NCBI GenBank assembly: GCA_022577435.1
Contig: JAKOON010000059.1
Span: 1,191,571-1,255,570, forward strand
Origin: Embiotoca jacksoni
Lineage: Eukaryota > Chordata > Actinopteri > Embiotocidae
Length of the DNA: 64,000 nt
Reading direction: 5' to 3'
Shown here: positions 53,786 to 64,000 of the stretch, in pieces
Position numbering within the stretch: the stretch's first letter is position 1
Layout of the letters: each line of letters begins with the position of its first letter
Notes under the pieces: model-generated
What the model was told of the DNA's origin: nothing
Database searches by the model: none
Seen by the model: the letters and a program-made list of their open reading frames with translations, nothing else
Translations under genes and position numbers: made by a program

Positions 53786-56770
53786 AATCATTTAATTTTA
53801 AGTCTTGTTTGTTCAGTTGGATTTTCTTTATCGACTTTTAGGACTCGTGTGAAAATCTGATAAAGTTTAAGGTCAGATTAATGTAGAAATGTAGAAAACA
53901 CTGAAGAGTTCACAAACTTTCACATTTCGAACAGACGGCATCCAAAAACATGACATATTATAAAATACTTAGAGACTAAAGCTGCTGCAGGAGTTAAGAA
54001 ACAATGTCAGAAAGCTGAGTCGAAGGGGATTAAAACCAAACAAATAGAAGTCTCTCCATGAGGACAGGAAGACGAGCTGATCTGCTGCTTCTGACGTCAC
54101 GACGAGTGACTGAAGCTTCCAGCGAGTTCATTTAGTCAAAAATCTCATTACAACCGCAGCGCCGAGAGTCTGACGGGGGAGACTGATTAAACACAGCAGA
54201 TAATTAATCCCACGTTCTTCTAAGAGGAAACGAAGCGCCGCCGTCGTGACCTCGGGGCCAATTAGCTTCAAGGAGACAACAACAAACGGCCGGAGAGATT
54301 CCTGAAGCAACGAGCAGCCGCAAATTAGATTTTAAACCTCGAAGGAAACATGTTGCATCTTCTGATTTCCAGGTTTAATATTGAAGCTGGAGACGATATC
54401 CGGCTACAACGTTCATCTGAACGCAGTTTGTATTTTAACAGGAATTTTCACATTTTCATTTTGTGGAACATCAGTAAACAACAGCAACAAATGAGAAAGA
54501 CAACAACAATAAACAAGAAATATTCATCAAACATGAAGTCTTCTCAGGACTTGGTGTAATAATGAGACAATGTGATATAAAAAGATACAGTTTTCCCACG
54601 GGACATTTGGACTTCAGCTATAAGATGACCCGAGAGAAGACCGAGTGTTTCCCGACGAGCAGCCGAAGAACCGGCGAAGAACCGGCAAAGAACTGGCAAA
54701 GAACCGGCGAACACTCTGCAGGTCGGAGAGTCCACTTTGTTACTGAAGTGTTTTTAAGGAAATATTTTATGAATTGTTTGGTCATCATCTGAAAAGCGGT
54801 TTTAGAACATTTATTCCAAATCTAAACTGAGGTGGACACACGAGTACCTGGCTAGAATTGATTAAAATCATTGAGAATATTTAGTCATGTTTTCAATGGG
54901 ACGTTTTTTGTTTGTTTCCAGAATGTTCTTCTTAAAAGTTCTGAAAACACTCTGAAAATACTTCGTAACAAGTTTTAAGTTGTTTTTAACAAGTCGAATG
55001 TCGATATTTCAGAGTCGGATGACGTGCTTTAGAAACGTTATGCTGATGTTTTGTGGAACTTTGAAGGAGAAACTTAACTGGGAAGAAGAAAAAAAACATC
55101 CAGCTGAAAACATTTTAAGAACATTGTGGGGTAAGTGCAGAAATGTAAAATTTTATTTTAAGCTCTCGTGTTAATTTTCTTGTGTTGACAGTTTAAACAC
55201 TAAATGATGACTTAGCTCATAAACATTATTTTACTCTGTTACGAGACTTTTAATTTTAAATTAAAACAACTGCCATTTTATATTCACCACTGTATTTCTA
55301 ACAATAACTAGTTTCATTCAGTAATTTGCTCCATTTCTTCTACTTTTCATCCTTTTTTTCACGGCTGAGCTGCTGTAAATGAAACTTGGTCATTTCTGTA
55401 AAGATGTTTTGCATTAACAAATTTCCCAGCATGCCTTTAATGTGTGTATATGTGTATGTGATGATATATATATTTTTAAATAACTAATATTTCATTCGTT
55501 GTTATTACATTTTGATTTGCCTTTTTGAAACAGACAAACAGCAGAATATTTAAGTTGGACTACATTTCTCGACAAAAGGTCTGATATTTAATGCACATTT
55601 CCAAATCATAAATATTGTCTGGTGTGTTTTCTGCTTGGTGCCACAGCAACATAAAACCAACTGTAGCTGGATGGCTGGAAACCAGCAGAGGTCAGTGACA
55701 AGATGTATTTCCTTCATGATTTGCTCATCAGTAAATCAGAATTCTTCATGAAAAACTGTGAGAACTGATTGTCCTGATTTATAGATAACGTCTTCATTAT
55801 TTGATAAGTGCATAAAAACCTGAATGAGTCGTAGATCAGGAAAGACTTTATTACAGTTTATAATTTGTTGAAATGTAAACTGTGTTTGCACAGTAAACAG
55901 AGGCTTGAATAAAACTCATAACTCATGAATACAAATATGATTATAATGAGTTTTTTCACAGCTGTAATGTTGAGCATTTTGAAATATGAATGAAGCCTGA
56001 GATACATATAAGACTAATGTCTCCACTGGTGTCTTTAAAACTTAATAACCATCAATTATTAATGGCACAATTTGTCATGTGAATTTTTTGGTGGCAATAA
56101 AGCTTTGAGAGATGTGACGTCTATTTAAAGATTGTTATTCAGGGACTAATATTTGAATTATATATATGTACTTCATACTTCTGCTTCAGGTCTATTTCAC
56201 CGAACTTTATTCCATTTAATGCTCATTAAATTCTCTCGTAAACGGTATTAATGGTTTCAATGGAAAAAGACGCTCTAAACTGTAGAAACATAATTTATCT
56301 AAAAGACCTGTGTAGGATTCAGGAGAATCTATTGGTGGAAATATAATAAAATATCAATAATTTCTGTGGGTTTTCGTCAAAGGGCATCGCCATGGCGATG
56401 TGGCAAAGTTGGATGTTTAGCCGTGACACAGGAATTTGATGTTTAAGGTCAAGGGATGCTCCAAACCAACCGCGGCACCCGGATCAGGCGTGGTTGACTC
56501 GGCGGCAGGTTGGAGGTTCAGCAGATCACTGCTTGTTGTAACAGTTGGACTTTTAGCTGAGAAATGTCTGCAATTTGTTTTTAAGTTCCTGAGAACTGAA
56601 TTTGTTTAATAGTTTTGGTGAATGCACAACTTGTTCCACACGTAAACAACTGGTGGACGCTGGCGTCCGTCCGTCCTGCTGCAGATGTTAAATAACAGCT
56701 TCCGTTCTTCTTCGTTTCATTGATCTTGGTCGTTGAACGTTTCTGTTTGGCCGCAGTTGAAACCGGCGCC
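53786..56770. other. Intergenic 5' of OR8
   Basis: About 3 kb of AT-rich unique sequence. A small 12-bp repeat (AAGAACCGGCGA) lies at 54662-54712. An acceptor-like TTCTGTTTGGCCGCAG ends at 56756, 14 bases before the OR8 start, suggesting a spliced leader exon further upstream that I cannot place. Confidence 0.5.
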
Positions 56771-57748
56771 ATGTTGGAGTCTTCTCTGGACAGGAACTTC
56801 TCCCACAGCACCTTCGTGTTCAGAGGTTTCCCCGAGCTGCAGAAACACCGGCGGCTGCTGGCACTGCCGTTCTCCGCCTCCTACTTGCTGGTGTTGCTTG
56901 GAAACTCCCTGCTGGTGCAGGTGGTGCGCCGGGTGGAGAGCCTGCACAGCCCCATGTACCTCCTCGTCTGCGCGCTCTGTGTCGTCGACATCCTCGTGGT
57001 GACGGCCATCGTCCCCAACATGCTGCTCGGCCTCCTGCTCGACCGGAACGAGATCTCGTTGGCCGGCTGCCTGACTCAGATGTTCTTCGCTCACTTCCTG
57101 TCCTCGCTGGAGTCGACGCTGCTGCTGGCGATGGCGTTGGACCGCTACGTGGCCATCTGCAGGCCGCTGCGTTACACGGAAATCATGGACTCCTCCATGC
57201 TGGCGAAGGTGCTGCTCTTCACGTCGGTGCGCAGCATCTCCATCATGGCGACGCTGGTGGGTTTGGCGGGTTCGCTGCGGTTCTGCGGGTCCAACTCCAT
57301 CCAGCATTGCTACTGCGACCACATGGCGCTGGTCAGCCTGGCGTGTGGCAGCACCGGTCAGAGCAGCGCGGCGGGCCTCGCTGTGATCATCTGCTTCGTC
57401 GGCGTGGACATTCCCGTCATCTTCCTCTCCTACACGAAGATCCTGAGCGTCGTCCTGCGAGCGGCAGGCGAAGACCGCAGGAAAGCTTTTCACACCTGCG
57501 GCACGCACCTGATCGTCATGATGTGTTTCTACCTGGTGGGCAGCGTGACCTTCCTGTCCCACAACCTGAACATCCCCATCCCGACCGACGTCAACACCTT
57601 CATGGGGCTGATGTACATTCTGCTCCCGGCCACGGTCAACCCCATCGTCTACGGCTTACGCACCAAAGAAATTCGTAACGGCTTTCTGAGGATTTTTAAA
57701 TTCAGAGCAAAGACAATAATCGGCGTGAAAGTTTCTCCAGCTACGTAA
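56771..57748 (+). CDS. OR8: class I odorant receptor, OR51/52-like
   Basis: 325 residues from the ATG at 56771 (context GGCGCCATG). An in-frame ATG at 56720 lies before a splice acceptor at 56756 and is therefore unlikely. NFS glycosylation site at 9-11, TM1 LLVLLGNSLLVQ, TM2 start LHSPMYLLVCALCVVDI, MALDRYVAICRPLRYTEIM from 121, extracellular loop 2 HCYCDHMALVSLACGSTGQS, TM6 FHTCGTHLIVMM, TM7 NPIVYGLRTKEIR. Canonical GN in TM1. Same class as OR7 but clearly diverged; not a recent duplicate. Confidence 0.95.
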   Translation: MLESSLDRNFSHSTFVFRGFPELQKHRRLLALPFSASYLLVLLGNSLLVQVVRRVESLHSPMYLLVCALCVVDILVVTAIVPNMLLGLLLDRNEISLAGCLTQMFFAHFLSSLESTLLLAMALDRYVAICRPLRYTEIMDSSMLAKVLLFTSVRSISIMATLVGLAGSLRFCGSNSIQHCYCDHMALVSLACGSTGQSSAAGLAVIICFVGVDIPVIFLSYTKILSVVLRAAGEDRRKAFHTCGTHLIVMMCFYLVGSVTFLSHNLNIPIPTDVNTFMGLMYILLPATVNPIVYGLRTKEIRNGFLRIFKFRAKTIIGVKVSPAT

Positions 57749-59020
57749 CGAACGGTCTCATCTTTTACTGCAGATTAACAATCGGTTAGAAATTCTTCAA
57801 AGGCTCCTCAGTTGGTGCCCCCCCTTCCTTCGGCCCCCCGACCACCATAGCAACCAGTGACTCAGCAGGTACACGGGATCGGGGTCCTTCTTTCTCTGTA
57901 GAATATTCATCACTCATTTATAATGTTGTGTCCTTTCTTAGCAGCTGCATTGGCAATCTCAATCATTTAGTTTTTCCATTTTCAGGCTATGAGCTGTTTC
58001 AAACTAAATATTTGGATCAACATTAATGTCAAAATAGTGTATTGTGTTTTTTACGGGTTTACATTTCGAAACCTACATCAGCCTTAAAAAAACACGAGCC
58101 GAGAAGTCACGACTGTTTCAACAGTTTTGTTCCATTTCCGTCAAAAGGTTCATGAAGCCAGAACACACCGAGGATGCCACAAACGTCCTTTTTAATAAAG
58201 ATGCACTGGAAAATACAAGCTTCCTTCTGGCCCTGTCAAAATAAAAGGAAACTGGAATAATAGATATTTTGGGGTGTTTTTGATCTTTATCTTGTTAATG
58301 TCACATTACAATGAAAAAACATACAACAGTTCATTCAGTGTTTTAGGTACAGGTGTACACACACACACACACACACACACACGCGGTACTGATAACACAT
58401 CTGCACAATGACTCTGTTCACCAGTTTTACTTTGAATTTCATAATTAATTTTATAAAATAAAAGTTCATGAATTAAACGTTGTATTTATCGTGTCATGTG
58501 TCCTAAAACTGAACATTAATGTTTGATCATTCAGAACAGAACTGGTGATTTTTTTTTTTTTAGCTTTTTCTTTGTCTGTTAATTATTAACATCCTCTTTA
58601 CATCCCTGCTGATCATTTAACAAATCATCTATTATATTAGACACAGACACAAGTTCTACTTTATTTCAATGGGAATTGTCCAACAGGTATAAAATCCACC
58701 CTTGAAGTTTATTACATGTCACCATCATGTGAGAACGTGTTGAGTGAACACAGTGACTCTCCCTGGTGGTGTGTTTAAGGACACATCAAACACGCGAGAG
58801 TTGTCAGTGAAAATGCAACAATAGGGCTCAAACGTGTTGATGTTTTAAACAACTCTTAATTCCTTTGTACCAAATAATACTGCAAATAAATCGGTTAACA
58901 GTTTGTTTCAGCATCTGAACAAGACACATTTAGTGTCGTTCTTTTTAAACTGGCTGATGGAATAATGTTTGAAAAGTTTCAGTAGTGCCGATACAACGCC
59001 GAGTTTTCGATGCTAACACA
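57749..59020. other. 3' flank of OR8, AT-rich
   Basis: No gene recognised. A short CA microsatellite lies at 58356-58382. Confidence 0.5.
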
Positions 59021-59024
59021 TCGA

Positions 59025-59150
59025 TCTATCCATTATTTATTCACACTATATCCTGTGAAGACTGACAGGTGGGCGGAGCCTAACCTAGCCCATATCTTCT
59101 TCATTTGACTTCAAGGTACAACCTGGACATGTCGCTAGTCCATCCCAGAG
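59025..59150 (+). repeat. Diverged partial copy of the 53.4-kb dispersed repeat
   Basis: ATCTATCCATTATTTATTCA, then GGTGGGCGGAGCCTAACC and CTGGACATGTCGCTAGTCCA, match the first part of 53432-53785. Confidence 0.6.
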
Positions 59151-60664
59151 TTGCAAAGACAAAATTTGTAATACAATAAAAAAAAATGTCGGTAAATAAA
59201 ATCGTCAAATATTTCATTATCTAAACACAAGCAGCTGGACAAGAACTCGGTCTAATTAAATAAGGAATTATCTGAACAAAGAATAGATCAATACCAGTGA
59301 ACTTGATCAGACATTAGACGTCGGTTGTTAGCGTTCGTCAGTTTTGCTACCGACACCTGTCAGTCGTTTATGAAAAAAAAGAAAAGCAGAAACAGCGGGG
59401 CTTCAACGAAAGCTCGATTCAATTATTAATCCGTTTTTTTTTCATTAATTTATTAACGTTTCTTCGACAAAACATCTACAGTTAAAATTTCCCAAATTGT
59501 TTTTAAAGTTCTTGTGTTGTCCAACAATATTCAGTTTATAGTCACAGGACAGAAACCAGGAAGGGCTTTTTTCTTTTTTTTCTCTCAGAAATTCCCAAAG
59601 ATTAATTGAGTAATAATTCAACTGATTAATTGTTTCAACTCAATAATTACAGTAGATGTCTATCCGATAGTACTGTAACCAAATTCAAGGACCTGTTTCC
59701 ATTATTATCTACCTCAGTATATCACCACAGCTTAACTCCCACACAAGTGAATCCTGTTGATGGTGCTGCAGCCTCTCTGAGAACGTCATGTTGTTTAAGT
59801 TAAGAAAATTCCACCATGCTGCTTTAAATCTTATTTATCAGATAGATCCCAGTTTGTTGATGTCAGATGACTCTTCTCTCCTGTGGAACCGACTCACAGG
59901 TCGAGTTTGACTTGTAAAACTCTGAAGGCCGAGTCGTTCTCTTTGATTTTCACAGAAATGAAGTAAAACCAGCAGCAGGACGGAAACCAACGATGATTTG
60001 AAAAACGACCAACATCACAAACACTAATATGTTGTAAAATCAGGGCTCATCTTCTGTAAAGGTTGATAATTCATGACATTAATAAATCATATAAAGTATT
60101 GATGGATTTCATGCAAACGAGGCCAGCGGTTCCTCCCGGCTGACTGGCGGCTCTCTGACAGTTTAATATCTTCTCGGTGGCTCGGGACGTCCCGCTCTTC
60201 GCTTCTGCAGCTTCTTCCTACAAACTGACGTCAGGAAACAAAAACCTCCGTCAGCAGACGTCCACGTCGAAGCTCGGGCGGTTCCAGATCAACCAAAGTT
60301 GGCAGTGTTGTTGTTTACGAGGACCCTCTGATACGAAAACATCGAAACTAATCTCAACACAACGGTACTCCTGTTCGGTCCCTAAACGGAAACACGAAGA
60401 ACGAAGAGGCATGCTAGCAGCTGTCGCACGACGAGTCCGAGTTGTGACGAAGGAGCTGCTCCGTCGGAAACCTCAGCTGATGTTCTCGGTGTTTGAACCC
60501 CGGCGGGACGCGGAGAGAGGACGAACATGGATGAGCACACGAACACGGTACCGAGTGTTTGAAGGGTGTCCAGACTGTGGTTTGACCTAAAGGTGACCTC
60601 CGTGAGCTCCAGACTACAAACAGCAGCGAGGCGACGACAGCGGCGGCGATGACGCTCGTCGCCT
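59151..60664. other. Intergenic, nothing firmly recognised
   Basis: Unique sequence. 59685-59850 may be an old LINE fragment (GATGGTGCTGCAGCCTCTCT also occurs, slightly changed, at 38520). The part next to 60664 is probably the 3' UTR of the minus-strand gene described next. Confidence 0.4.
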
Positions 60665-60773
60665 TTATCTGTCATCGAGTTTGGGGGAGTCCACCGGCTC
60701 CTCCTCCTCGTCCTTATCGTTCGCCCCGATCAGCCGCTGCCGGGCGAAGTCTTCGAAGATGATGTCATCGTCG
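60665..60773 (-). CDS. Terminal coding exon of an unidentified minus-strand gene
   Basis: On the minus strand an acceptor (CCCTCCCTCTCTCAG) is followed by one base and 36 open codons: DDDIIFEDFARQRLIGAND, an acidic run of five acidic residues, VDSPKLDDR, then TAA. The acidic, low-complexity C-terminus with the FEDFARQRL motif looks like a genuine conserved protein end, but I do not recognise the family. Phase agrees with the small exon at 61787-61835. The upstream part of the gene would lie to the right, beyond or around the Tc1 element. Confidence 0.55.
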
Positions 60774-61786
60774 CTGAGAGAGGGAGGGTTTGGGGAGTTA
60801 ATTTTGTAGGTAGGAACTCTGCTTCAACCAAACAACCTCCATTAACATCAGTTTTAAAGGACTAAAATATGAAATGTAATTCAGTCATTTAAATTAAAAT
60901 GGCAGTAAATGTGTCTTAAAGTCACTCCAGGGAGTTTTTTGTGATTGTTGCGATCAAAGTTTTGATTTTGTGGTAGATTTTCAGAAAAATGACGATGTAA
61001 TGTGAGTTTTAAGTGAGTTTTTTGCCTAGAATTGTGGGCAATCAGTAAAATTTGCGAGTTGAGAAAGAAAAATGCAGCACTACCTGATAAAGTAATAAAT
61101 ATGACATCAGGTCTTTGTCCCGCCCCTCCTTTCTTGTGATTGGACAGCTGGCTAAAAATTGCAGCTTTTTATCCAAAGTGGAACCTGTTTTCAACTCTGA
61201 GCGACTTGTAAAAAACGGCGAACGTTCGGTGCTCAACAGAAAAAAAGAAAAAAAGGCGAAATACTCCTCACGCTGCTGGACGCTCCCGTTAACAACCGTT
61301 TAAAAAAATGAACTGCACTCAGAGAAAAAGCATCAATTATCAGCAGCACTGAAATACAACACCAGCTGGAAATAGTCCTGCTTTATTACTTCATCTCTCT
61401 GGATATAATACAACAAAAATAAATGTCTCTAAATCTCGCTCTGTTTCTTAATAAATTCCTCTTTGTTTTCCGAAGCCTGGACTGATAATCAGTAAAATGC
61501 AGAGTTGCGGTTTGTCGGCTGACAGCGTTCGTTCTCTGCTGACGGCACAATGAGTTTCCAGTTTACAGCCCATTTCCTGCAGCGGGCATTAAGACGCATT
61601 AAGGCCGAAGCTCAGGAGACGAGTCCATCATGGCTAATGTTTCAGAGGAAACCCGCTCTGCTGTCAGGGGTATCGACGAGGCCGTAAACCGCAGCACAGC
61701 CAATCAGAGCGCGGGGGAGAGGCAGCGGCGAGGTGGTTCGATGAGGAGGGAGGGACAGGAAGACAGACAAGAGGACGGCTGCTTAC

Positions 61787-61835
61787 TGCGTGTCAAACTC
61801 GATGAGGTTTGTGTCGATCGGAGCTTCATCTGGAG
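61787..61835 (-). CDS. Penultimate coding exon of the same unidentified gene
   Basis: 49-bp candidate exon on the minus strand: acceptor GTCTCTCTCAG, coding PDEAPIDTNLIEFDT, donor GTAAGC. Its last two bases plus the first base of the exon at 60773 complete one codon (His), giving an uninterrupted frame into DDDIIFEDF. An alternative acceptor six bases further in (CTCCAG) is possible. Evidence is splice signals, phase and plausible protein sequence only. Confidence 0.45.
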
Positions 61836-61949
61836 CTGAGAGAGACGGAGAGGCCGGTTAGACAGCGAACGCATCACGGACAGACAACAACAACAGGCAC
61901 AAACAATCAGAGAAAAATGACCTGATTACAACCTGCGTTTCTAGGAACA

Positions 61950-62112
61950 GGACCACATTTCACTTTCAAAACTCCCAACAACTGGTCTCCTCAGTTGCCA
62001 AACGTTTACAGAGTTTTGTTAAAAGAATAAGTGATGTAACTGGTGAACATGATCCTGTAACAACTTTATAGAGACGTGTTGCTGACATCAAATTCAACAT
62101 GGGGATATAATA
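61950..62112 (+). mobile_element. Family X Tc1-like 3' fragment (copy 5)
   Basis: CCACATTTCACTTTCAAAAC to GAGACGTGTTGCTGACATCA matches the right part of the other family X copies. It is cut by the Tc1 element that starts at 62115. Confidence 0.7.
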
Positions 62113-62114
62113 TA

Positions 62115-63748
62115 CAGTGGGTACAGAAAGTATTCAGACCCCTTTAAATGTTTCACTCTTTGTTTCATTGCAGCCATTTGCTAAAGTCAAAAAAGTTCAT
62201 TTTATTTCTCATTAATGTACACTCAGCACCCCATCTTGACAGAAAAAAAACAGAAATGTAGAAATTTGTGCAAATTTATTAAAAAAGAAAAACTGAAATA
62301 TCACATGGTCATAAGTATTCAGACCCTTTGCTCAGTATTGAGTAGAAGCACCCTTTTGAGCTCGTACAGCCATGAGTCTTCTTGGGAATGATGCAACAAG
62401 CTTTTCACACCTGGATTTGGGGATCCTCTGCCATTCTTCCTTGCAGATCCTCTCCAGTTCCGTCAGGTTGGATGGTGAACGTTGGTGGACAGCCATTTTC
62501 AGGTCTCTCCAGAGATGCTCAATTGGGTTTAGGTCAGGGCTCTGGCCGGGCCAGTCAAGAATGGTCACAGAGTTGTTCTGAAGCCACTCCTTTGTTATTT
62601 TAGCTGTGTGCTTCGGGTCATTGTCTTGTTGGAAGGTGAACCTTCGGCCCAGTCTGAGGTCCAGAGCACTCTGGAAGAGGTTTTCTTCCAGAATATCTCT
62701 GTACTTGGCCGCATTCATCTGTCCTTCAATTGCAACCGGTCGTCCTGTCCCTGCAGCTGAAAAACACCCCCATAGCATGATGCTGCCACCACCATGTTTC
62801 ACTGTTGGGATTGTATTGGGCAGGTGATGAGCAGTGCCTGGTTTTCTCCACACATACCGCTTAGAATTAACACCAAAAAGTTCAATCTTGGTCTCATCAG
62901 ACCAGAGAATCTTATTTCTCATAGTCTGGGAGTCCTTCATGTGTTTTTTGGCAAACTCTATGCGGGCTTTCATATGTCTTGCACTGAGGAGAGGCTTCCG
63001 TCGGGCCACTCTGCCATAAAGCCCCGACTGGTGGAGGGCTGCAGTGATAGTTGACTTTGTGGAACTTTCTCCCATCTCCCTACTGCATCTCTGGAGCTCA
63101 GCCACAGTGATCTTTGGGTTCTTCTTTACCTCTCTCACCAAGGCTCTTCTCCCACGATTGCTCAGTTTGGCTGGACGGCCAGGTCTAGGAAGAGTTCTGG
63201 TCGTCCCAAACTTCTTCCATTTAAGGATTATGGAGGCCACTGTGCTCTTAGGAACCTTGAGTGCTGCAGACATTATTTTGTAACCTCGGCCAGATCTGTG
63301 CCTTGCCACAATTCTGTCTCTGAGCTCCTTGGACAGTTCCTTCGACCTCATGATTCTCATTTGCTCTGACATGCACTGTGAGCTGTAAGGTCTTATATAG
63401 ACAGGTGTGTGCCTTTCCTAATCAAGTCCAATCAGTTTAATTAAACACAGCTGGACTCCAATGAAGGAGTAGAACCATCTCAAGGAGGATCAGAAGAAAT
63501 GGACAGCATGTGAGTTAAATATGAGTGTCACAGCAAAGGGTCTGAATACTTATGACCATGTGATATTTCAGTTTTTCTTTTTTAATAAATTTGAACAAAT
63601 TTCTACATTTCTGTTTTTTTCTGTCAAGATGGGGTGCTGAGTGTACATTAATGAGAAATAAAATGAACTTTTTTGATTTTAGCAAATGGCTGCAATGAAA
63701 CAAAGAGTGAAAAATGTAAAGGGGTCTGAATACTTTCCGTACCCACTG
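62115..63748 (-). mobile_element. Complete Tc1/mariner transposon with inverted/direct terminal repeats
   Basis: 1634-bp element whose ends CAGTGGGTACAGAAAGTATT and (inverted) CAGTGGGTACGGAAAGTATT are flanked by TA at 62113-62114 and 63749-63750. Terminal inverted repeats are about 220 bp and contain an internal repeat of the end motif (AAGTATTCAGACCCTTTGCT on each side), the IR/DR arrangement of Tc1 elements. It contains one uninterrupted transposase gene on the minus strand. By its ends and protein I place it near the Passport-type fish elements; that placement is from memory. Confidence 0.94.
62332..63372 (-). CDS. Tc1/mariner transposase, intact frame
   Basis: 346-residue DDE transposase that would cut and paste the surrounding element in the nucleus. 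N-terminal paired-like DNA-binding region with two helix-turn-helix parts: KELSKELRDRIVARHRSG (to ~30) and KVPKSTVASIILKWKKFG. A GRPAKLS hook at about 65-71 is followed by the second HTH. The catalytic triad is complete: LWSDETKIELFG (first Asp), FQQDNDPKHTAK (second Asp), then SPDLNPIEHLW (Glu) with 34 residues between the second Asp and Glu (DD34E). GGGSIMLWGCFSAAGTG is the glycine-rich box. Full family length with no stop or frameshift. Start: a Met 8 codons further in (MRSKELSKEL) is the commoner start in relatives. Confidence 0.95.
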   Translation of the reverse strand: MSEQMRIMRSKELSKELRDRIVARHRSGRGYKIMSAALKVPKSTVASIILKWKKFGTTRTLPRPGRPAKLSNRGRRALVREVKKNPKITVAELQRCSREMGESSTKSTITAALHQSGLYGRVARRKPLLSARHMKARIEFAKKHMKDSQTMRNKILWSDETKIELFGVNSKRYVWRKPGTAHHLPNTIPTVKHGGGSIMLWGCFSAAGTGRPVAIEGQMNAAKYRDILEENLFQSALDLRLGRRFTFQQDNDPKHTAKITKEWLQNNSVTILDWPGQSPDLNPIEHLWRDLKMAVHQRSPSNLTELERICKEEWQRIPKSRCEKLVASFPRRLMAVRAQKGASTQY

Positions 63749-63750
63749 TA

Positions 63751-64000
63751 TATGTCAGTTAAATATGTACAATCTCTGTTACCATGGCAACACATGGGGT
63801 ATGACTAACAACTGGAAAACAATCAGTGGGCTCTTATGTAACGTATGCAATGTTTACTACTCCAGGAAGTAGTCCGACCCTTAACAACCACCTAGCAACA
63901 GAGAGGATTTCTAGTCTCCAACTGAATAAATACAGAACATAGAAACACTAAACTGCTCAGCTAGCTCAGTCTGGTTGGAACAAAGATATCTGATGAACAA
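63751..64000. other. Right edge, unique sequence
   Basis: Nothing recognised in the last 250 bp. Confidence 0.4.

Noticed and set aside
56720..56770. Longer N-terminus for OR8 (start at 56720)
   Set aside because: The extra 17 residues lie across a good splice acceptor at 56756 and do not resemble receptor N-termini.
60177..60590. 137-residue open frame
   Set aside because: No recognisable domain, no homologous look, and it overlaps sequence that fits 3' UTR of the minus-strand exons.
1..64000. tRNA, rRNA or other structural RNA genes
   Set aside because: None recognised on reading both strands; a dedicated covariance search was not possible.

Overview
The window is nuclear DNA of a teleost fish, most likely a percomorph. 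The evidence is vertebrate exon-intron structure, fish-type odorant receptor genes, a Rex3-like LINE, Tc1/mariner elements of fish families, and very many micro- and minisatellites. There is no bacterial or viral gene organisation. About half of the window is repeat.

Layout. 1-8.0 kb is three different minisatellites in a row (17-bp, 14-bp AT-rich and 15-bp units) with only short unique spacers. 8.75-15.04 kb holds thirteen coding exons of abcg1 on the + strand, from the Walker A exon to the stop codon. The roughly 100 N-terminal residues lie upstream of the window or are not recognisable in it. The introns carry a Tc1-like relic, a ~1 kb (CATC)n tract, two long (GT)n tracts that end at 3' splice sites, and a 34-bp minisatellite.

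19-38 kb is a cluster of six intact, intronless odorant receptor genes of one fish family: OR1, OR2, OR4 and OR5 on +, OR3 and OR6 on -. Between them lie minisatellites, MITEs and truncated LINE tails. Two more receptors of a different, OR51/52-like class I type lie at 47.2 kb and 56.8 kb on +. All eight have an open seven-transmembrane frame.

38-43.5 kb is largely mobile DNA: a LINE ORF2 fragment, an unclassified repeat, and a 3.5-kb jockey/CR1/L2-type LINE with frameshifts and an 8-bp target duplication. 50.0-52.7 kb is a decayed Rex3-like LINE. 62.1-63.75 kb is a complete Tc1/mariner transposon with an open 346-residue transposase, terminal inverted repeats and TA target duplications. Two small phase-compatible exons on the - strand (60.67-61.84 kb) look like the 3' end of a neighbouring gene that I could not identify.

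Biology. abcg1 (sterol efflux half-transporter) and the receptors are functionally unrelated neighbours. The most informative signals are: a 127-bp block, identical in five of the six related receptors and one base different in the sixth, whatever their orientation, which points to gene conversion; a second 254-bp identical tract between OR1 and OR2; a ~49-copy minisatellite that appears to be an amplified Tc1 promoter segment with a TATA box in nearly every unit; and (GT)n tracts occupying the polypyrimidine position of two abcg1 splice acceptors. I found no clearly novel multi-gene system.
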